Below, piece after piece: positions 11,101-21,253 of a DNA stretch of 64,000 nucleotides. The notes beneath the pieces were generated by a model. That model ran no database searches, had not been told where the DNA came from, and was given only the letters and a program-made list of their open reading frames with translations. Location of the stretch: contig JASGHK010000005.1 in the NCBI GenBank assembly GCA_049841135.1, forward strand, positions 3,391,147 through 3,455,146, in the 5' to 3' direction. A program made the position numbers and the translations under genes. This stretch comes from JACRCT01 sp049841135. GTDB taxonomy: Bacteria; Myxococcota; Myxococcia; Myxococcales; UBA5297. The stretch's first letter is position 1. The number at the start of each line of letters is the position of its first letter.

Positions 11101-11134
11101 CGCCAAGGTCGCCAAGGGGCCAAGGTCGCCAAGG
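11101..11134. repeat. Short direct repeat in intergenic spacer
   Basis: GCCAAGGTCGCCAAGG occurs at 11102-11117 and again at 11119-11134, one base apart, 13 bp after the amidohydrolase stop. The rest of the spacer to 11253 shows no gene or clear terminator. Confidence 0.7.
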
Positions 11135-11253
11135 CCTCTTTCACTCCTCGGCCGCTGCCTCGAGAACGTCGTCCCCAACCCGCGACACCCCGAGCTTGTC
11201 GAGGGGCCAGCCCTCGTTCCGGTTTCCCTTCTCCTCCTGCCTGAGACCAACGC

Positions 11254-12325
11254 ATGACCGCCTTCCGGTTCCCCTTCTCGTTCACCGAGGCCAACAACGT
11301 CGAAGTCAGGGGCGAGGTCGAGCTCGAGCGACCGTTGCCGTTCTCGAGCCCGCGGGGTGGCGGCCTCTACCGCACCGGGAAGATCCACGTCGGCGGCGAC
11401 TGCCCGGCCCTGGACGTGGTGCTCTACCACTCGCCGGCGACCGCGCAGTTCATGTACGTGCGCGACTGCCCGGTCGACGTGAACCTGCTCGACATCGCCG
11501 GCCTGGCCCGCGAGGAGTCCTTCGGCCTCGCCGGGCGGATGCGGCTGCCCGGGCAGCTGTGCCTGGGCGCCCAGCGCACCGAGCTCATCGGCAACGCGGT
11601 GCGCGACCTGATCGGCGCCCCCGCGCTCTCGCCGGCCATCGCCCGCTGCAGCCAGAAGAACATCGCCGTCTTCCCCATCGCGCGCGAGGGCCTCAAGTAC
11701 CAGGTGGCGGAGGCGCTGCAGGCCGACCACGGCTACTACTGCGACGAAGTCGTCCTCGACGCCCACCACGTCTTCGACAGCTCGGTGCCGGTCTACAACC
11801 GCAAGGTCGAGCTGACGCTCTTCAAGGACAAGGACCTGGACAAGGCGGAGAAGGAGAAGATCACGCTGGCGTTCATCGCCGACTCCATCTCCAGCGGGCT
11901 CGTCATGCGCGAAGTGGTCGAGCGGGTGAAGGAGCGGTTCGACCACGTCAACGAGGTCGAGGTCATCTCGCCGCTGGCCACCATCCGCGGGCTGACGCGC
12001 GTCGCCCGGCTCAAGTGCACCAAGGACACGCATATCCGCGTGCACGTCTTCGAGACGCTGCTCAACGCGCTGCCGCCCGACTACTACTACTCGGCCCACT
12101 ACGACGTGCCGGAGATGCACATCCGGCCAGATTTGGAGCGGGAGTACCGGCAGTGGTGGGGCCAGGACGCCAAGGGCGCGTGGCTCGCCGACCAGGCCTG
12201 CGCCGGCTACGGCTGGAGCGAGGTCTTCTACTCGCCGCGCAAGCAGGTGCAGATGATCAACGGGCAGCTGCAGTCGCGGCACGAGCTCGACGCTCGCGGA
12301 CGTCATCCGGCGCAACCTGGGCTGA
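11254..12325 (+). CDS. Unrecognised protein with phosphoribosyltransferase-like segment (frameshift near end)
   Basis: I do not recognise this protein with confidence. It is about 357 residues and soluble. Residues ~130-270 resemble a phosphoribosyltransferase fold: a REGL motif (FPIAREGLKYQVAE), then a hydrophobic strand ending in IADSISSG, which could correspond to a PRPP-binding loop, then a helix and VISPLATIRGL. The raw frame runs to 12498 with an implausible tail. An apparent one-base deletion near 12291 would restore the natural C-terminus ALADVIRRNLG and a TGA at 12323-12325. It follows the cytosine-deaminase-like gene on the same strand with a 165-bp gap. A base-salvage role would fit the neighbourhood but is only inference. 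Confidence 0.55.
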
Positions 12326-12349
12326 TGGAGGACGGTGGGGAGCTCCGCG

Positions 12350-12432
12350 TCGGGACGGACGGTCGGACGGGAGCTGCCGGCCTCCGCGCCGGCCTCCGCG
12401 CCGGGTCGGACGGTCGGACGGTCGGTCGGATG
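12350..12432. repeat. GGTCGGACGG-type low-complexity repeat tract
   Basis: The decamer GGTCGGACGG and close variants recur at 12361, 12404, 12410 and 12421, mixed with two copies of GCCTCCGCGCCG. The tract lies in the gap between the PRT-like gene and the lipoprotein at 12495. It has no coding potential of its own that I can support. Confidence 0.65.
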
Positions 12433-12494
12433 CGGCCGTCGCGACTTCGCCGCCGCTCCGCATCCCCGTGTCGGCCGGGTAGGATGAGCCCGCC

Positions 12495-13040
12495 ATGACC
12501 TCCGCCCGCCTCGTCCTCCTCTTGCCGGCACTGCTCGCCGCCGCCGGCTGCATCTCCGCCCCGGAGATCGTCGTCGTCGACCGCGCCACCGCGCTCGAGC
12601 AGCAAGCCGCCGGCTCCTTCCACGACCTCGAGCAGAAGCTCGCCCGCGAGGCGGTCAAGCCGCAGCCGGTGCCGCTGACGCCCGCGCAGCTCGAGTCGAT
12701 GGGCTTCAAGTCCCGCGCGCTGGTCGACCAGACCGAGCTGACCGACGCCGACCAGGTCGACGAGCTGCTGCGCCAGCACTGCCTGGGCGAGGCGACCGAC
12801 GGGACTCTGGCCGACACCTTCGAGTCCTGCGTCGGAGCCGCCGACCGCGTGCAGGCCCAGGTGCTCTCCGAGCGGGTCAACGCCGCCCGCCGCCAGCTCT
12901 GGCGCTGGATGCGCGAGCGCAAGCCCGAGGTCTCGCAGGACGAGCTGCGCAAGGCCTGGCGTCAGGCGCACCTCAAGGGCGTGGTCTGCGGCGGGTGGGT
13001 CCAGGGCGACGACGGCAAGTGGGGAGAGAAGAAGTGCTGA
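12495..13040 (+). CDS. YdbL/DUF1318-like lipoprotein
   Basis: A 181-residue outer-envelope lipoprotein. The signal peptide ends in the lipobox LAAAGC with Cys at about residue 19, followed by SAPEIVVVDRATALEQQAAG. The C-terminal pattern of a short Arg/Lys-rich helix, then GGWVQGDDGKWGEKKC, resembles the DUF1318 (YdbL) ending, where G-x-W and DG-x-W recur. In enterobacteria ydbL sits beside ydbH, an AsmA-like gene. Here an AsmA-like gene lies upstream at 1038, separated by the nucleobase island. The stop overlaps the GTG start of the next gene by seven bases, so the two are translationally coupled and probably act in the same envelope process. Confidence 0.7.
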   Translation: MTSARLVLLLPALLAAAGCISAPEIVVVDRATALEQQAAGSFHDLEQKLAREAVKPQPVPLTPAQLESMGFKSRALVDQTELTDADQVDELLRQHCLGEATDGTLADTFESCVGAADRVQAQVLSERVNAARRQLWRWMRERKPEVSQDELRKAWRQAHLKGVVCGGWVQGDDGKWGEKKC

Positions 13041-16000
13041 CGCGCCGCCGGCTGTCGGCCACGGCTGCTTCGCTCGCACTGCTTCTTTCGGCAGGCGCGG
13101 CGCGAGCGCAGGAGGAGGCCGTCGACGGCCTCAAGACACCCGAGCGCGTGACGGCGGGCGCCTCCACCTCCGACCAGTTTCTGGGCCAGCTCGCGCCCGA
13201 CGGCAAGCGCCTCTACCTCGTCTCCAACCGCAGCATCGCCAACGAGGTGCTCTGGCTCGACGTCGAGAAGGGCACGATGAAGTCGCTCTTCGACGAGGGC
13301 GCCGAGACCACCTGGCCCCGCGTCAGCCCGGACGGCAAGCGCCTGCTCTACCTCTCCTTCCGGGAGCGTGCGAGCGGCGGGGTCTGCATCCGCGACCTCC
13401 CGGACGGCACGGATTGGCGCTGCCTGGACGAACCGGGCGGCGCCATCCAGGCCGAGTGGATCAGCGACTCGCGCATCGCGCTCGTCGCCCGCGCCTCCGT
13501 CCAGGGCGACCTGCACCTGCTCGAGGTGGCGGTGCCTGAGAAGGGCAAGCCGCTCTCTGCGAAGACGCTGCTCGAGCGCAACCTCGCCAGCCCTGCCATC
13601 TCGCCGGACGGCCGCTGGCTCGTCTACGTCCCCATGGAGCGGTACGCGCAGAGCGTCGGCTCGGGCTTCGCCGCGCGCGCCGGCGCCCGGCTGGAGGCGG
13701 TCCGGCTCGAGAGTCCCCAGCAGCCGCCCGTGCCCATCGCCATCGACCTCCCGGGGCTGTGCGGCCAGCCGTCCTTCTCGCGCGACGGGAGCTTCCTGTA
13801 CTTCACCCAGTTCCTGGACGACACCAACCGCGACGGGGTCATCGACGCGTCCGACAACGGCGTCCTCTTCCGCCTCCCGTTCCAGTCCGCGGCCGACGAC
13901 GCGCCGCAGAAGGCCGCCGCGGGCTTCGCCGAGCAGCTCACCGACGGCCGCCGCAACTGCCAGTACCCCATCCCCGGCGCGACCGAGCTCGTCGCCACCT
14001 GCTCGCGGCGCGACGGGCTCGACGTCTTCCGCCTCCCGCTGGCCGGCATGGTGCCCACCGAGTGGCCCAACCAGCGGCTGTGGGACGAGATAGACATCGC
14101 CAGCCGGCGCGAGGAGCAGCTGCTCTTCTACCGGCACCTCTTGGGCCGCGAGTCGGTGACGCGCCAGAAGCGCCGCGCCCTGGTGCGGCTGGTGCTCCTC
14201 CACCTCGAGCTGGACCAGTTCGCCGCCGCCGAGCTCTACGCGCGGCACCTGAACGAGCTCGCCGATCCGACCAACCCGGGGATGGGGCGGCCGCTGTCAG
14301 TGCTGGTGGCGCACCGCAAGGCGCGCAACTCCCGCGACCAGGCCGGGGCGCGCTTCGTGGAGAAGGCCCGCGAGCTCTTCGCCGAGCTCGAGCCCCGGCC
14401 CGAGGAGAAGAAGGCCGCGCTGGCGCTGGGGCACTTCGTGCGCAGCGAGATTGCCGACGACCTGGGCGACCAGGAGCTGGCGCGCAGGGAGCTCGAGTCG
14501 GTCAGGCCCGAGGAGCAGACCTCGCAGGCGGTCTTCCACGTCTTCTACCTGCGCGCCGACGCCTTCTACCGCTCCGTCGACGACCGGGACGGCCTGGTGA
14601 GAACGCTGCGCAAGTTCGCCACCCACGCCACGCTGGAGAAGGAGGACCGCTGCGACTACGCGCGGGCCCTGGTGCGTGCCGCGACCCGCGGGCTCTCCGC
14701 GGAGGAGGCCGACCGGCAGCTCGAGAAGGAGCAGGCCGGGGTCGACCCGGACTCGGAGCTCGGCTTCGCGCTCGAGCTGGGTCGCGCCGGGCTCGCCATC
14801 CGCAACGACGACCCGCCCAAGGACGTCCGCGAGGGGCTCGCCAAGCTCTACAAGAAGCAGACGCGCCAGGACCGCCGCCGGGCGGTGGTCCTCGACGCCG
14901 TGCAGCGCGCCGCCGCCTACGACGCCGAGCGGGTCATCGAGGGGCTCTCGCTGCTCTACCTCGAGGACGTGCCGGCGAACTCGGTCGAGCGCCGCGCCGC
15001 GGTCCGGCTCTACCAGCGCGCGACCGAGGGCCGCGCCTACCGGCGGCTCGCCAAGGGACGCGCCGACAAGGCGCTCGAGTTCTTCGACGCCGTGGTCAAC
15101 AAGACCGGCTCCTACGAGTCGCTGGTCGAGTGGCTCACGCTGCGGCTCGAGGCGGGCGCGACGCCCGAGCAGCTCTTGGCCGAGCTCGACGGGCGGGTGC
15201 AGGGCAAGGGCTCCAAGGCGCTGCACAACGTCGCCGAGGCGTTCCTCATCGCGGCAGGCCTGCCCAAGCTCCAGGGCGAGGCGCACGCGGCGGCGGTGGA
15301 GAAGGCGACGAAGGTCCTCAAGAGCACCTGGTCGAGCTTCTCCAAGGATCGCGTCGCCCAGGGCATCTACGGCGAGGTGCTCCACCAGGGCTTCCTGCGC
15401 ACCGGCGACCTCGCGCTGGCCCAGCGCGCCAGCAACCACTACCTGGTCGCCCTCGACCGCGCCCGGCAGAGCCCGCGGCACCTGGCGGCGATCCTCGGGC
15501 AGCTGGGCATGCTCAACGAGGCGGTGGGCAACTGGCGCATCGCCCTGGGCTACCTGGACGAGCGGGAAAAGATGCCGTTCCTGGACGACGCGACGAGCTT
15601 GGCGGTCAAGCTCGCCCGGGCGCGGGTGCTCCTGCACGTCGAGAAAGAAGAGCAGGCGGCCAAGGTCGCCGACGCCGCGCTCAAGCTCGTCGACCAGACG
15701 CCCAAGCTCGCCGAGTACCGGCTCGTCTCGCTCGACCGCGCCGCGCTCTACCACCTCGCCGCCGGCCACTTCGCCCGCGCGGTGGAGCTCTATGAAGAAG
15801 AGCTGCCGCTGCTCGAGGGCCTTCCGGGACCCGACGGGGCGCGCAACCGGCTCGCGGTGCGGCTGGCCCACGCGGCGGCGTCGATGGGGGCAGGCAAGCC
15901 GCAGCAGACGCTCGACGATTCCACGGTGGTCGACCACGGCCTGGCCGACCCTTCGCTCTTGCCGGCGCTCTCCTGGCCGCACTCGACGCCGGAGAAGGTG

Positions 16001-16489
16001 CTGCGGGCCTACAAGCTCATCGCCTCCGGGCTGCGCGCCAAGTCGCAGGCGATGCTCGGCCAGGCCGACGCCGCGCTGCGCTCGCTCACGGAGCGGCGGG
16101 GGCTCTTCGAGGCCCAGCTCCAGGAGACCGAGCGCGAGGAGGACGCGCGGGCGCTGGCGCTGGTGGACGCCCAGCTCGCCGACGGGTGGCGCGAGCGCGG
16201 GAACCTGCCGGCGGCGGCGGCCTCGGTCGGCAATGCCCTCCAAGGGACCGACGCCGTGCTGACCAAGACGGGCGCGACCGTCGACACCGACCAGCTGCGG
16301 GTGCTCTGGCTGGCGAGCGACCTCCAAACGGCGAGCAAGGTCCCGGCGCCGGCCGACCTGGGCAAGCGGCTGCGCGAGGCGCACCAGGCCACCGTCGACC
16401 GGAGGGACCCCGCGATGCGCGGCTACCTGCGCTGGCTCGAGGTGTATCTGGCCATCGTCGGCGGAGCTGAGCCGGCCGCGGCGAAGTGA
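13034..16489 (+). CDS. Secreted TolB-type beta-propeller plus TPR protein
   Basis: A GTG at 13034, inside the end of the lipoprotein gene, gives 1151 residues with a clear Sec signal (RRRLSATAASLALLLSAGAARAQ, cleavage near residue 24). Residues ~35-340 hold PD40/WD40-like blades, each with a SPDGKR or SPDGRW motif (QLAPDGKRLYLVSN, RVSPDGKRLLYLSF, AISPDGRWLVYV, FSRDGSFLYFT) as in TolB. From ~350 to the end the sequence is alpha-helical with many TPR-like A-x3-Y and L-x2-A-x-LY repeats, ending in GGAEPAAAK. Propeller plus TPR proteins serve as periplasmic scaffolds. The ligand is unknown. The upstream in-frame ATG at 12995 would lie in the lipoprotein gene and lacks a direct signal peptide, so I reject it. 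Confidence 0.8.
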   Translation: MLTRRRLSATAASLALLLSAGAARAQEEAVDGLKTPERVTAGASTSDQFLGQLAPDGKRLYLVSNRSIANEVLWLDVEKGTMKSLFDEGAETTWPRVSPDGKRLLYLSFRERASGGVCIRDLPDGTDWRCLDEPGGAIQAEWISDSRIALVARASVQGDLHLLEVAVPEKGKPLSAKTLLERNLASPAISPDGRWLVYVPMERYAQSVGSGFAARAGARLEAVRLESPQQPPVPIAIDLPGLCGQPSFSRDGSFLYFTQFLDDTNRDGVIDASDNGVLFRLPFQSAADDAPQKAAAGFAEQLTDGRRNCQYPIPGATELVATCSRRDGLDVFRLPLAGMVPTEWPNQRLWDEIDIASRREEQLLFYRHLLGRESVTRQKRRALVRLVLLHLELDQFAAAELYARHLNELADPTNPGMGRPLSVLVAHRKARNSRDQAGARFVEKARELFAELEPRPEEKKAALALGHFVRSEIADDLGDQELARRELESVRPEEQTSQAVFHVFYLRADAFYRSVDDRDGLVRTLRKFATHATLEKEDRCDYARALVRAATRGLSAEEADRQLEKEQAGVDPDSELGFALELGRAGLAIRNDDPPKDVREGLAKLYKKQTRQDRRRAVVLDAVQRAAAYDAERVIEGLSLLYLEDVPANSVERRAAVRLYQRATEGRAYRRLAKGRADKALEFFDAVVNKTGSYESLVEWLTLRLEAGATPEQLLAELDGRVQGKGSKALHNVAEAFLIAAGLPKLQGEAHAAAVEKATKVLKSTWSSFSKDRVAQGIYGEVLHQGFLRTGDLALAQRASNHYLVALDRARQSPRHLAAILGQLGMLNEAVGNWRIALGYLDEREKMPFLDDATSLAVKLARARVLLHVEKEEQAAKVADAALKLVDQTPKLAEYRLVSLDRAALYHLAAGHFARAVELYEEELPLLEGLPGPDGARNRLAVRLAHAAASMGAGKPQQTLDDSTVVDHGLADPSLLPALSWPHSTPEKVLRAYKLIASGLRAKSQAMLGQADAALRSLTERRGLFEAQLQETEREEDARALALVDAQLADGWRERGNLPAAAASVGNALQGTDAVLTKTGATVDTDQLRVLWLASDLQTASKVPAPADLGKRLREAHQATVDRRDPAMRGYLRWLEVYLAIVGGAEPAAAK

Positions 16490-16549
16490 CATCGACGCGG
16501 CTCCCGATCGATGTCGGAAAGTACCTCGTCGTCTGGTAGCCCTCGGCGC

Positions 16550-17200
16550 TCACTCGCCCAGCGTCTCGAGGAACTCCTCGAGGCCTGGGGCCACCGCGTA
16601 GCAGCCGCCTTCGCGCACGAACAGGAAGACCGGGCATTCGGGCGAGAGGACGTCGACGCACAACAGCTCACGACTCTGCTGCTGCGTGGCCTGGTCTTCG
16701 AAGAAGGCGAGCGGGACCTTGCCCTTGTCCAGCGTGAGCCAATCCGCGCTGAGCGCCCGGTCGTGCAGCCACCCCTCCATGGACTCCGGCGTCATCTTCG
16801 CGGCGGCGGAGAAGTCCAGGCGCAGGCCGTCGAACGTCGAGAAGGCGTGCCTCCTCGTCGAATGGTTGCGCGACAGCCGGGAGCCGGGCGGCAGGTGCCG
16901 GCCGTCGTACCTGGAGGCCTGGGCGCGGAACCGTTCGTAGAGCGGCGGGAAGCCGCCCCTGGGCACGAACGTCGCCGCCTCCTCGGCGGCCTTCGCCCGC
17001 GCCGTGGGAGCGCGCGGCTTCTGCGCGCCCAACGACGAAGGCGCTTCGGCCGAGGCGGAGATCGTCACCACCCGGTCCGGGCCGGCGCCCCGGTCGGCGA
17101 TCACCTGGTACTGGAGCGCGCCGCGGGTCACGCCCCAGGCCTCGCACGCCTTGATGGCCGCCTCCGCCGCAGTGCAGCCCGAGAATTCACCCTTCTTCAA
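16550..17200 (-). CDS. Jag_N-like domain joined to a SUKH/SMI1-like C-terminal region
   Basis: The TTG at 17200 has GGAGG seven bases upstream and starts a 216-residue protein. Residues 1-52 (LKKGEFSGCTAAEAAIKACE followed by WGVTRGALQYQVI and RVVTISA) match the pattern of the Jag N-terminal domain, a small b-a-a-b-b module found before KH/R3H RNA-binding domains. A linker rich in Ala and Arg follows. The C-terminal ~80 residues (LAFFEDQATQQQ...VFLFVREGGCYAVAPGLEEFLETL) resemble the SMI1/KNR4 (SUKH) fold, often seen in immunity proteins, but without strong invariant residues. No toxin gene is adjacent. The domain guesses are by eye: Jag_N moderately likely, SUKH weak. Confidence 0.6.
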   Translation of the reverse strand: MKKGEFSGCTAAEAAIKACEAWGVTRGALQYQVIADRGAGPDRVVTISASAEAPSSLGAQKPRAPTARAKAAEEAATFVPRGGFPPLYERFRAQASRYDGRHLPPGSRLSRNHSTRRHAFSTFDGLRLDFSAAAKMTPESMEGWLHDRALSADWLTLDKGKVPLAFFEDQATQQQSRELLCVDVLSPECPVFLFVREGGCYAVAPGLEEFLETLGE

Positions 17201-17279
17201 GACCTGGCCTCCGGGAAACGGGACGCTTCGCTGCGTCGAGGATGAAACTAGGCGGTGCGCCCTCACGGGTCGAGGAGCT

Positions 17280-20200
17280 TCACGGCGCGTAGGACAGCGT
17301 CCCTGCGTTGCTCGCGACCTGCCCGGCGATGACCACGACCGGGACGTCCTTGCCGGTGCCCGCGGGCAGTGCGCAGGTGAGCTTGCGGTGGGGCGTGCTG
17401 GCGTCATGGGTCACGCCGACGCACGCCTTGCCGCCGACCAGCACCAGCGCTCCGCTGGGGCCGAAGCTCGAGCCCTCGACCGAGAGCTGGGTGCCGCCGT
17501 CCTGGGGACAGCTGGAGGTCGTGTTGCCGGAATCGGCGCAGCCATGCACCTGCTGCACCTGCGGCGCCGCGTAGGTCAGGAGCTTGGGGGACGCGAGGCA
17601 GCCGTTCGAGCTGAACAGGTTCACCGCGGCGGTGCCGGTGCCGGCGGGGAGCACGAACACCATGGTCGAAGCGTCCACCTGGGTCGTGGGCACGATGAGC
17701 CCATTGACGGTGATCATCGTGCCGAAGGGCGTGTAGAGGAGCTTCGCGGTGATCGGCGTGCCGCCCTCGGTCGGGCAGTCGCGCGTCGTCGGCGGGGCGT
17801 CCACGCACCCGCTGATCGAGGTGATCACCGCGAGCTGGGGGAAGTTGACGAGGTCCGTGCCGGGCGCCGACTGGCCGCCCGGGACGCGCAGGGTGAAGGT
17901 CGAGGCGCCGAGCGGCATGCCGGCCGTGGAGAGGTTGGTCTCCAGCAAGCAGCCGATGGCCGTCACGGCCGCGCCCTTGTCGCTGGTCACGGGCGAGAGG
18001 CACTCCTGCGAGCCCACCCCATCCGAGATCCACACCGAGATCGGGGACGGGGTCGCCGGCAGGTTCGAGACGTCGAAGTACACGAAGGACGGAACCTGGG
18101 CGAGGGTCCAGATGATCGAGGTCGTCCCGGACGGGCTGAGGCGAAGCGTGCCCGGCAGGAGCGAGGGCAGGCGGTAGCTCACGGTCTTCGCCGCGGGCCT
18201 GGACCGAGAGCTGGCCCTGCTTGACGCGCACCAGGTAGTTCAGGCCGGTCCCGGCAGGCACGGTGCACTGGATGGTGGTGCTCGTCGCGGAGGTCGTGGC
18301 GCAGGCGTACTCCTTGCCGGTCGGACCGAAGAACACCTGCATCGCTCCGCTCGGGCCGACCTGGACCGTGAGGGTGTCGCCGCCGCGGGGGTTGAGGCCG
18401 ACGGTCGGAGAGACGTCGACGACGGTCGGGGCCCAGAAGGAGACGGCCTGCGCCAGCGTGCCGCTCATGCCGGCGCGGGTCACGGTGAGGTCGAGGTCGA
18501 CGCCGCCGGCAGGCGACGCGGCCAGGTCGCAGGTAAGGACCGTGTGGGGAACCGCCACCATCACGTTGCTGCAGGCCACGCCGCCCACCGAGACCTGGAG
18601 CTGCGCGGCGTCGTTGCCGAACTGCTGCCCGTGGACGACGATCTTCTGGCCCGGGAGGTCGCAGTCGAGCGCGCGCGGGAACACGTCCGCAACGCAGCCG
18701 CTGACGCTGGTGACCACGGGCGGCAGATAGCTCACGGGGATCGTGGGGCGCGCGACGAGCTTGCCGGTGGCGTCCTGCTCCAGCAGCGGCACCGCCTGGT
18801 TGCCCTCGGCCGTCACCGTCAGCGCGGTGTCCGTCGACCCTGCGGGCCCAGCCACCACGACCTTGACGCCCGAGGATGAGAGGACGGTGAGCGGCAGGCC
18901 CAGGCGCCGGACGACGACCTTGGAGGGATCGCCGAAGAACCCGTTGAGGGTCATCGGGACGCCACCGGCGGTGGGGAGCACGGTGGGCGAGGCCGAGGTC
19001 ACGAAGTAGGGCACCGTGACGCCGACCTCCTGGCAGGCCCTGAGGCAGAGCGGATCGGCGGCGCACTCCGGCACCACCGTGGAGGGCAGGCACTGGTCCT
19101 TGGAACACAGGCTCGCCGTCGAGCAGGGGGCGTGGTCGTCGCAGCCGCCGCCTTCCGGGTAGCAGGCGCCCTCGTAGAGGCAGTCGTTGCAGACGCAGGC
19201 GTTCTTCGCCAGGTCGCAGACCTCGGCGCCGCTGCAGGTGGACGTGCCGGGCTTGCAGGACGCGGAGCCCTCGTCGCAGGTCTCGGTCCCGTTGCAGGCC
19301 ACGCCGTCGCCGCAGCCGCGCGCCGTGCTCAGGCAGACGCCCGCCGCGCATGCGTCGCCGACGGTACAGAAGCGGCCGTCGTCGCAGGGCGTCCCGTCGG
19401 CGAGGTTGCTCCACGCGCTCTTGGAGCGTGCGCTGTCGCAGGCCTGGCAGCGGTTGGCGGGGTTTGCTTGCGCCTCGCCGTAGCAGCTCCCGCCGATGAC
19501 GCAGCCGGTGCAGACGAGCACGCAGGTGTCGGCGGCCACGTCGCACAGCTCATTCGCGCCGCAGGTGCGGGCGCCGGGCCTGCAGGAGGCGGTGGCCTCG
19601 TCGCAGGTCTCGGTCCCGTTGCAGGCCACGCCATCGCTGCAGTCGCGGGCCTGGCCCAAGCAGAGGCCCGCGGAGCACGCGTCGCCCACGGTGCAGAAGC
19701 GTTCGTCGTCGCAGGTCGCGCCGTCGGCGGCGTTGCTCCAGCCGATCTTGGAGCGCGCGGGATCGCAGGCCTGGCAGCGGTTGGCGGGGTTGGCCTGCGC
19801 GGCGCCGTAGCAGCTCCCGCCGATGACGCAGCCGGGGCAGGCGCCCACGCAGGTGTCGGTGGCCACGTTGCAGATCTCGCCCGCGGTGCAGGTGGGTGTT
19901 CCGGTCTTGCAGGAGGCGGTGGCCTCGTCGCAGGTCTCAACGCCGTTGCAGGCCACGGCGTCACTGCAGTCGCGCGCCAGGCCCTGGCAGAGGCCGGCGG
20001 AGCAGGCGTCGCTCACGGTGCAGAACTTGCCGTCGTCGCAGCGCGTGCTGTCGGCGGCGTTGCTCCAGGTTGTCTTGGAGCGAGCGGGATCGCAGAGCTG
20101 GCAGGGATTGCTCGGGCTCGTCTGCGCCGCGCCGTAGCAGCTGGCGCCGATGACGCAGCCGGTGCAGGTGGCGACGCAGGCGTCGGTGGCCACGTCGCAG

Positions 20201-21253
20201 AGCTCGTTCGCGCCGCAGGTGCGGGTGCCGTGCCTGCAGCTCGCGGTGGCCTCGTCGCAGGTCTCGGTCCCGTTGCAGGCCACGCCATCGCTGCAGTCGC
20301 GCGCCCGGCCCTGGCAGGTGCCGGCGGAGCAGGTGTCGTTCAAGGTGCAGAACTTGCCGTCGTCGCAGCGCGTGCTGTCGGCGGCGTTGCTCCAGGTGGT
20401 CTTGGAGCGCGTGGGATCGCAGAGCTGGCAGGGATTGCTCGGGCTCGTCTGCGCCGCGCCGTAGCAGCTGGCGCCGATGACGCAGCCGGTGCAGGTGGCG
20501 ACGCAGGCGTCGGTGGCCACGTCGCAGAATCTCGCTCGCGCCGCAGGTGCGGGCGCCGGCCCTGCAACTCGTGGTGGCCTCGTCGCAGGTCTCGGTCCCG
20601 TTGCAGGCCACGCCGTCGCTGCAGTCGCGCGCCTGGCCTTGGCAGACGCCGGCGGAGCAGGCGTCGCTCACGGTGCAGAACTTCGCGTCGTCGCAGCGTG
20701 CGCCGTCGGCGGCGCTGCTCCAAGCGGTCTTGGCGCGAGCGGGATCGCAGAGCTGGCAGGGGTTGCTCGGGCTCGTCTGCGCCGCGCCGTAGCAGCTGGC
20801 GCCGATGACGCAGCCGGTGCAGGTGGCGACGCAGGCGTCGGTGGCCACGTCGCAGAGCTCGCTCGCGCCGCAGATGCGGGTGCCCGGCCTGCAGGAGGCG
20901 GTGGCCTCGTCGCAGGTCTCGGTCCCATTGCAGGCCACGCCGTCGCTGCAGTCGCGCGCTTGGCCCTGGCAGGTGCCGGCGGAGCAGGTGTCGTTCAAGG
21001 TGCAGAACTTGCCGTCGTCGCAGCGCTCGCCGTCGCGGGGGCTCCAGGCCGTCGTGCTTCGCGCCGGGTCGCAGACGCGGCAGGCGTTGTCGGGGTCGGT
21101 GGCACGCGCCGGGTAGCACACGCCCGAGAGCAGACACCCCTCGGCGCAGGCAGGACCGGAGTCGGCGGGGCCGACGGGAGGGTTGCCGCAGGCGGCGAAG
21201 ACCACGTCGACAGCGAGCAGGGCGAGAGCGAGGCGAAGCGAGGTGGGACGCAC
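17280..21253 (-). CDS. Large lipoprotein with tandem cysteine-rich repeats and IPT/TIG domains (two frameshifts)
   Basis: The start at 21253 gives a lipoprotein signal (LALALLAVDVVFAACG, acyl Cys near residue 22). It is followed by about seven tandem ~109-residue modules (327 bp) containing GCVIGASCYGAAQ, CQLCDPARSKTAW, CDDGKFCTxxDxCSAG, CQGxARDCSDGVACNGTETC and CGANELCDVATDAC. Each has 16 or more Cys and suggests disulfide-bonded extracellular domains. After ~750 residues come IPT/TIG immunoglobulin-like domains (PVVTSVSGC, PTVVDVSPTVG, LAVITSISGC, PQVQQVHGC). The frame breaks at about 20528, where one inserted base is clear against the sister repeats (CAGAATCTCGC versus CAGAGCTCGC), and again at about 18190. 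Joined, it is ~1320 residues, surface-exposed and likely adhesive or matrix-associated. Near-identical repeats make both assembly and slippage errors likely here. Confidence 0.78.

Noticed and set aside
12350..12432. Regulatory operator array
   Set aside because: The GGTCGGACGG copies have irregular spacing and look like low-complexity slippage in a GC-rich spacer.
7491..12482. 1663-residue plus-strand open frame
   Set aside because: Runs antisense through the molybdenum hydroxylase gene and then out of frame through real plus-strand genes; no family features.
9787..12531. 914-residue open frame on the minus strand
   Set aside because: It lies antisense to the amidohydrolase and PRT-like genes, has unnatural composition (very rich in Val, Arg, His, Asp) and no domain; a GC-driven shadow.
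16489..16514. Terminator hairpin ACATCGA/TCGATGT
   Set aside because: Only seven pairs with a 12-base loop and no T-run; too weak to annotate.
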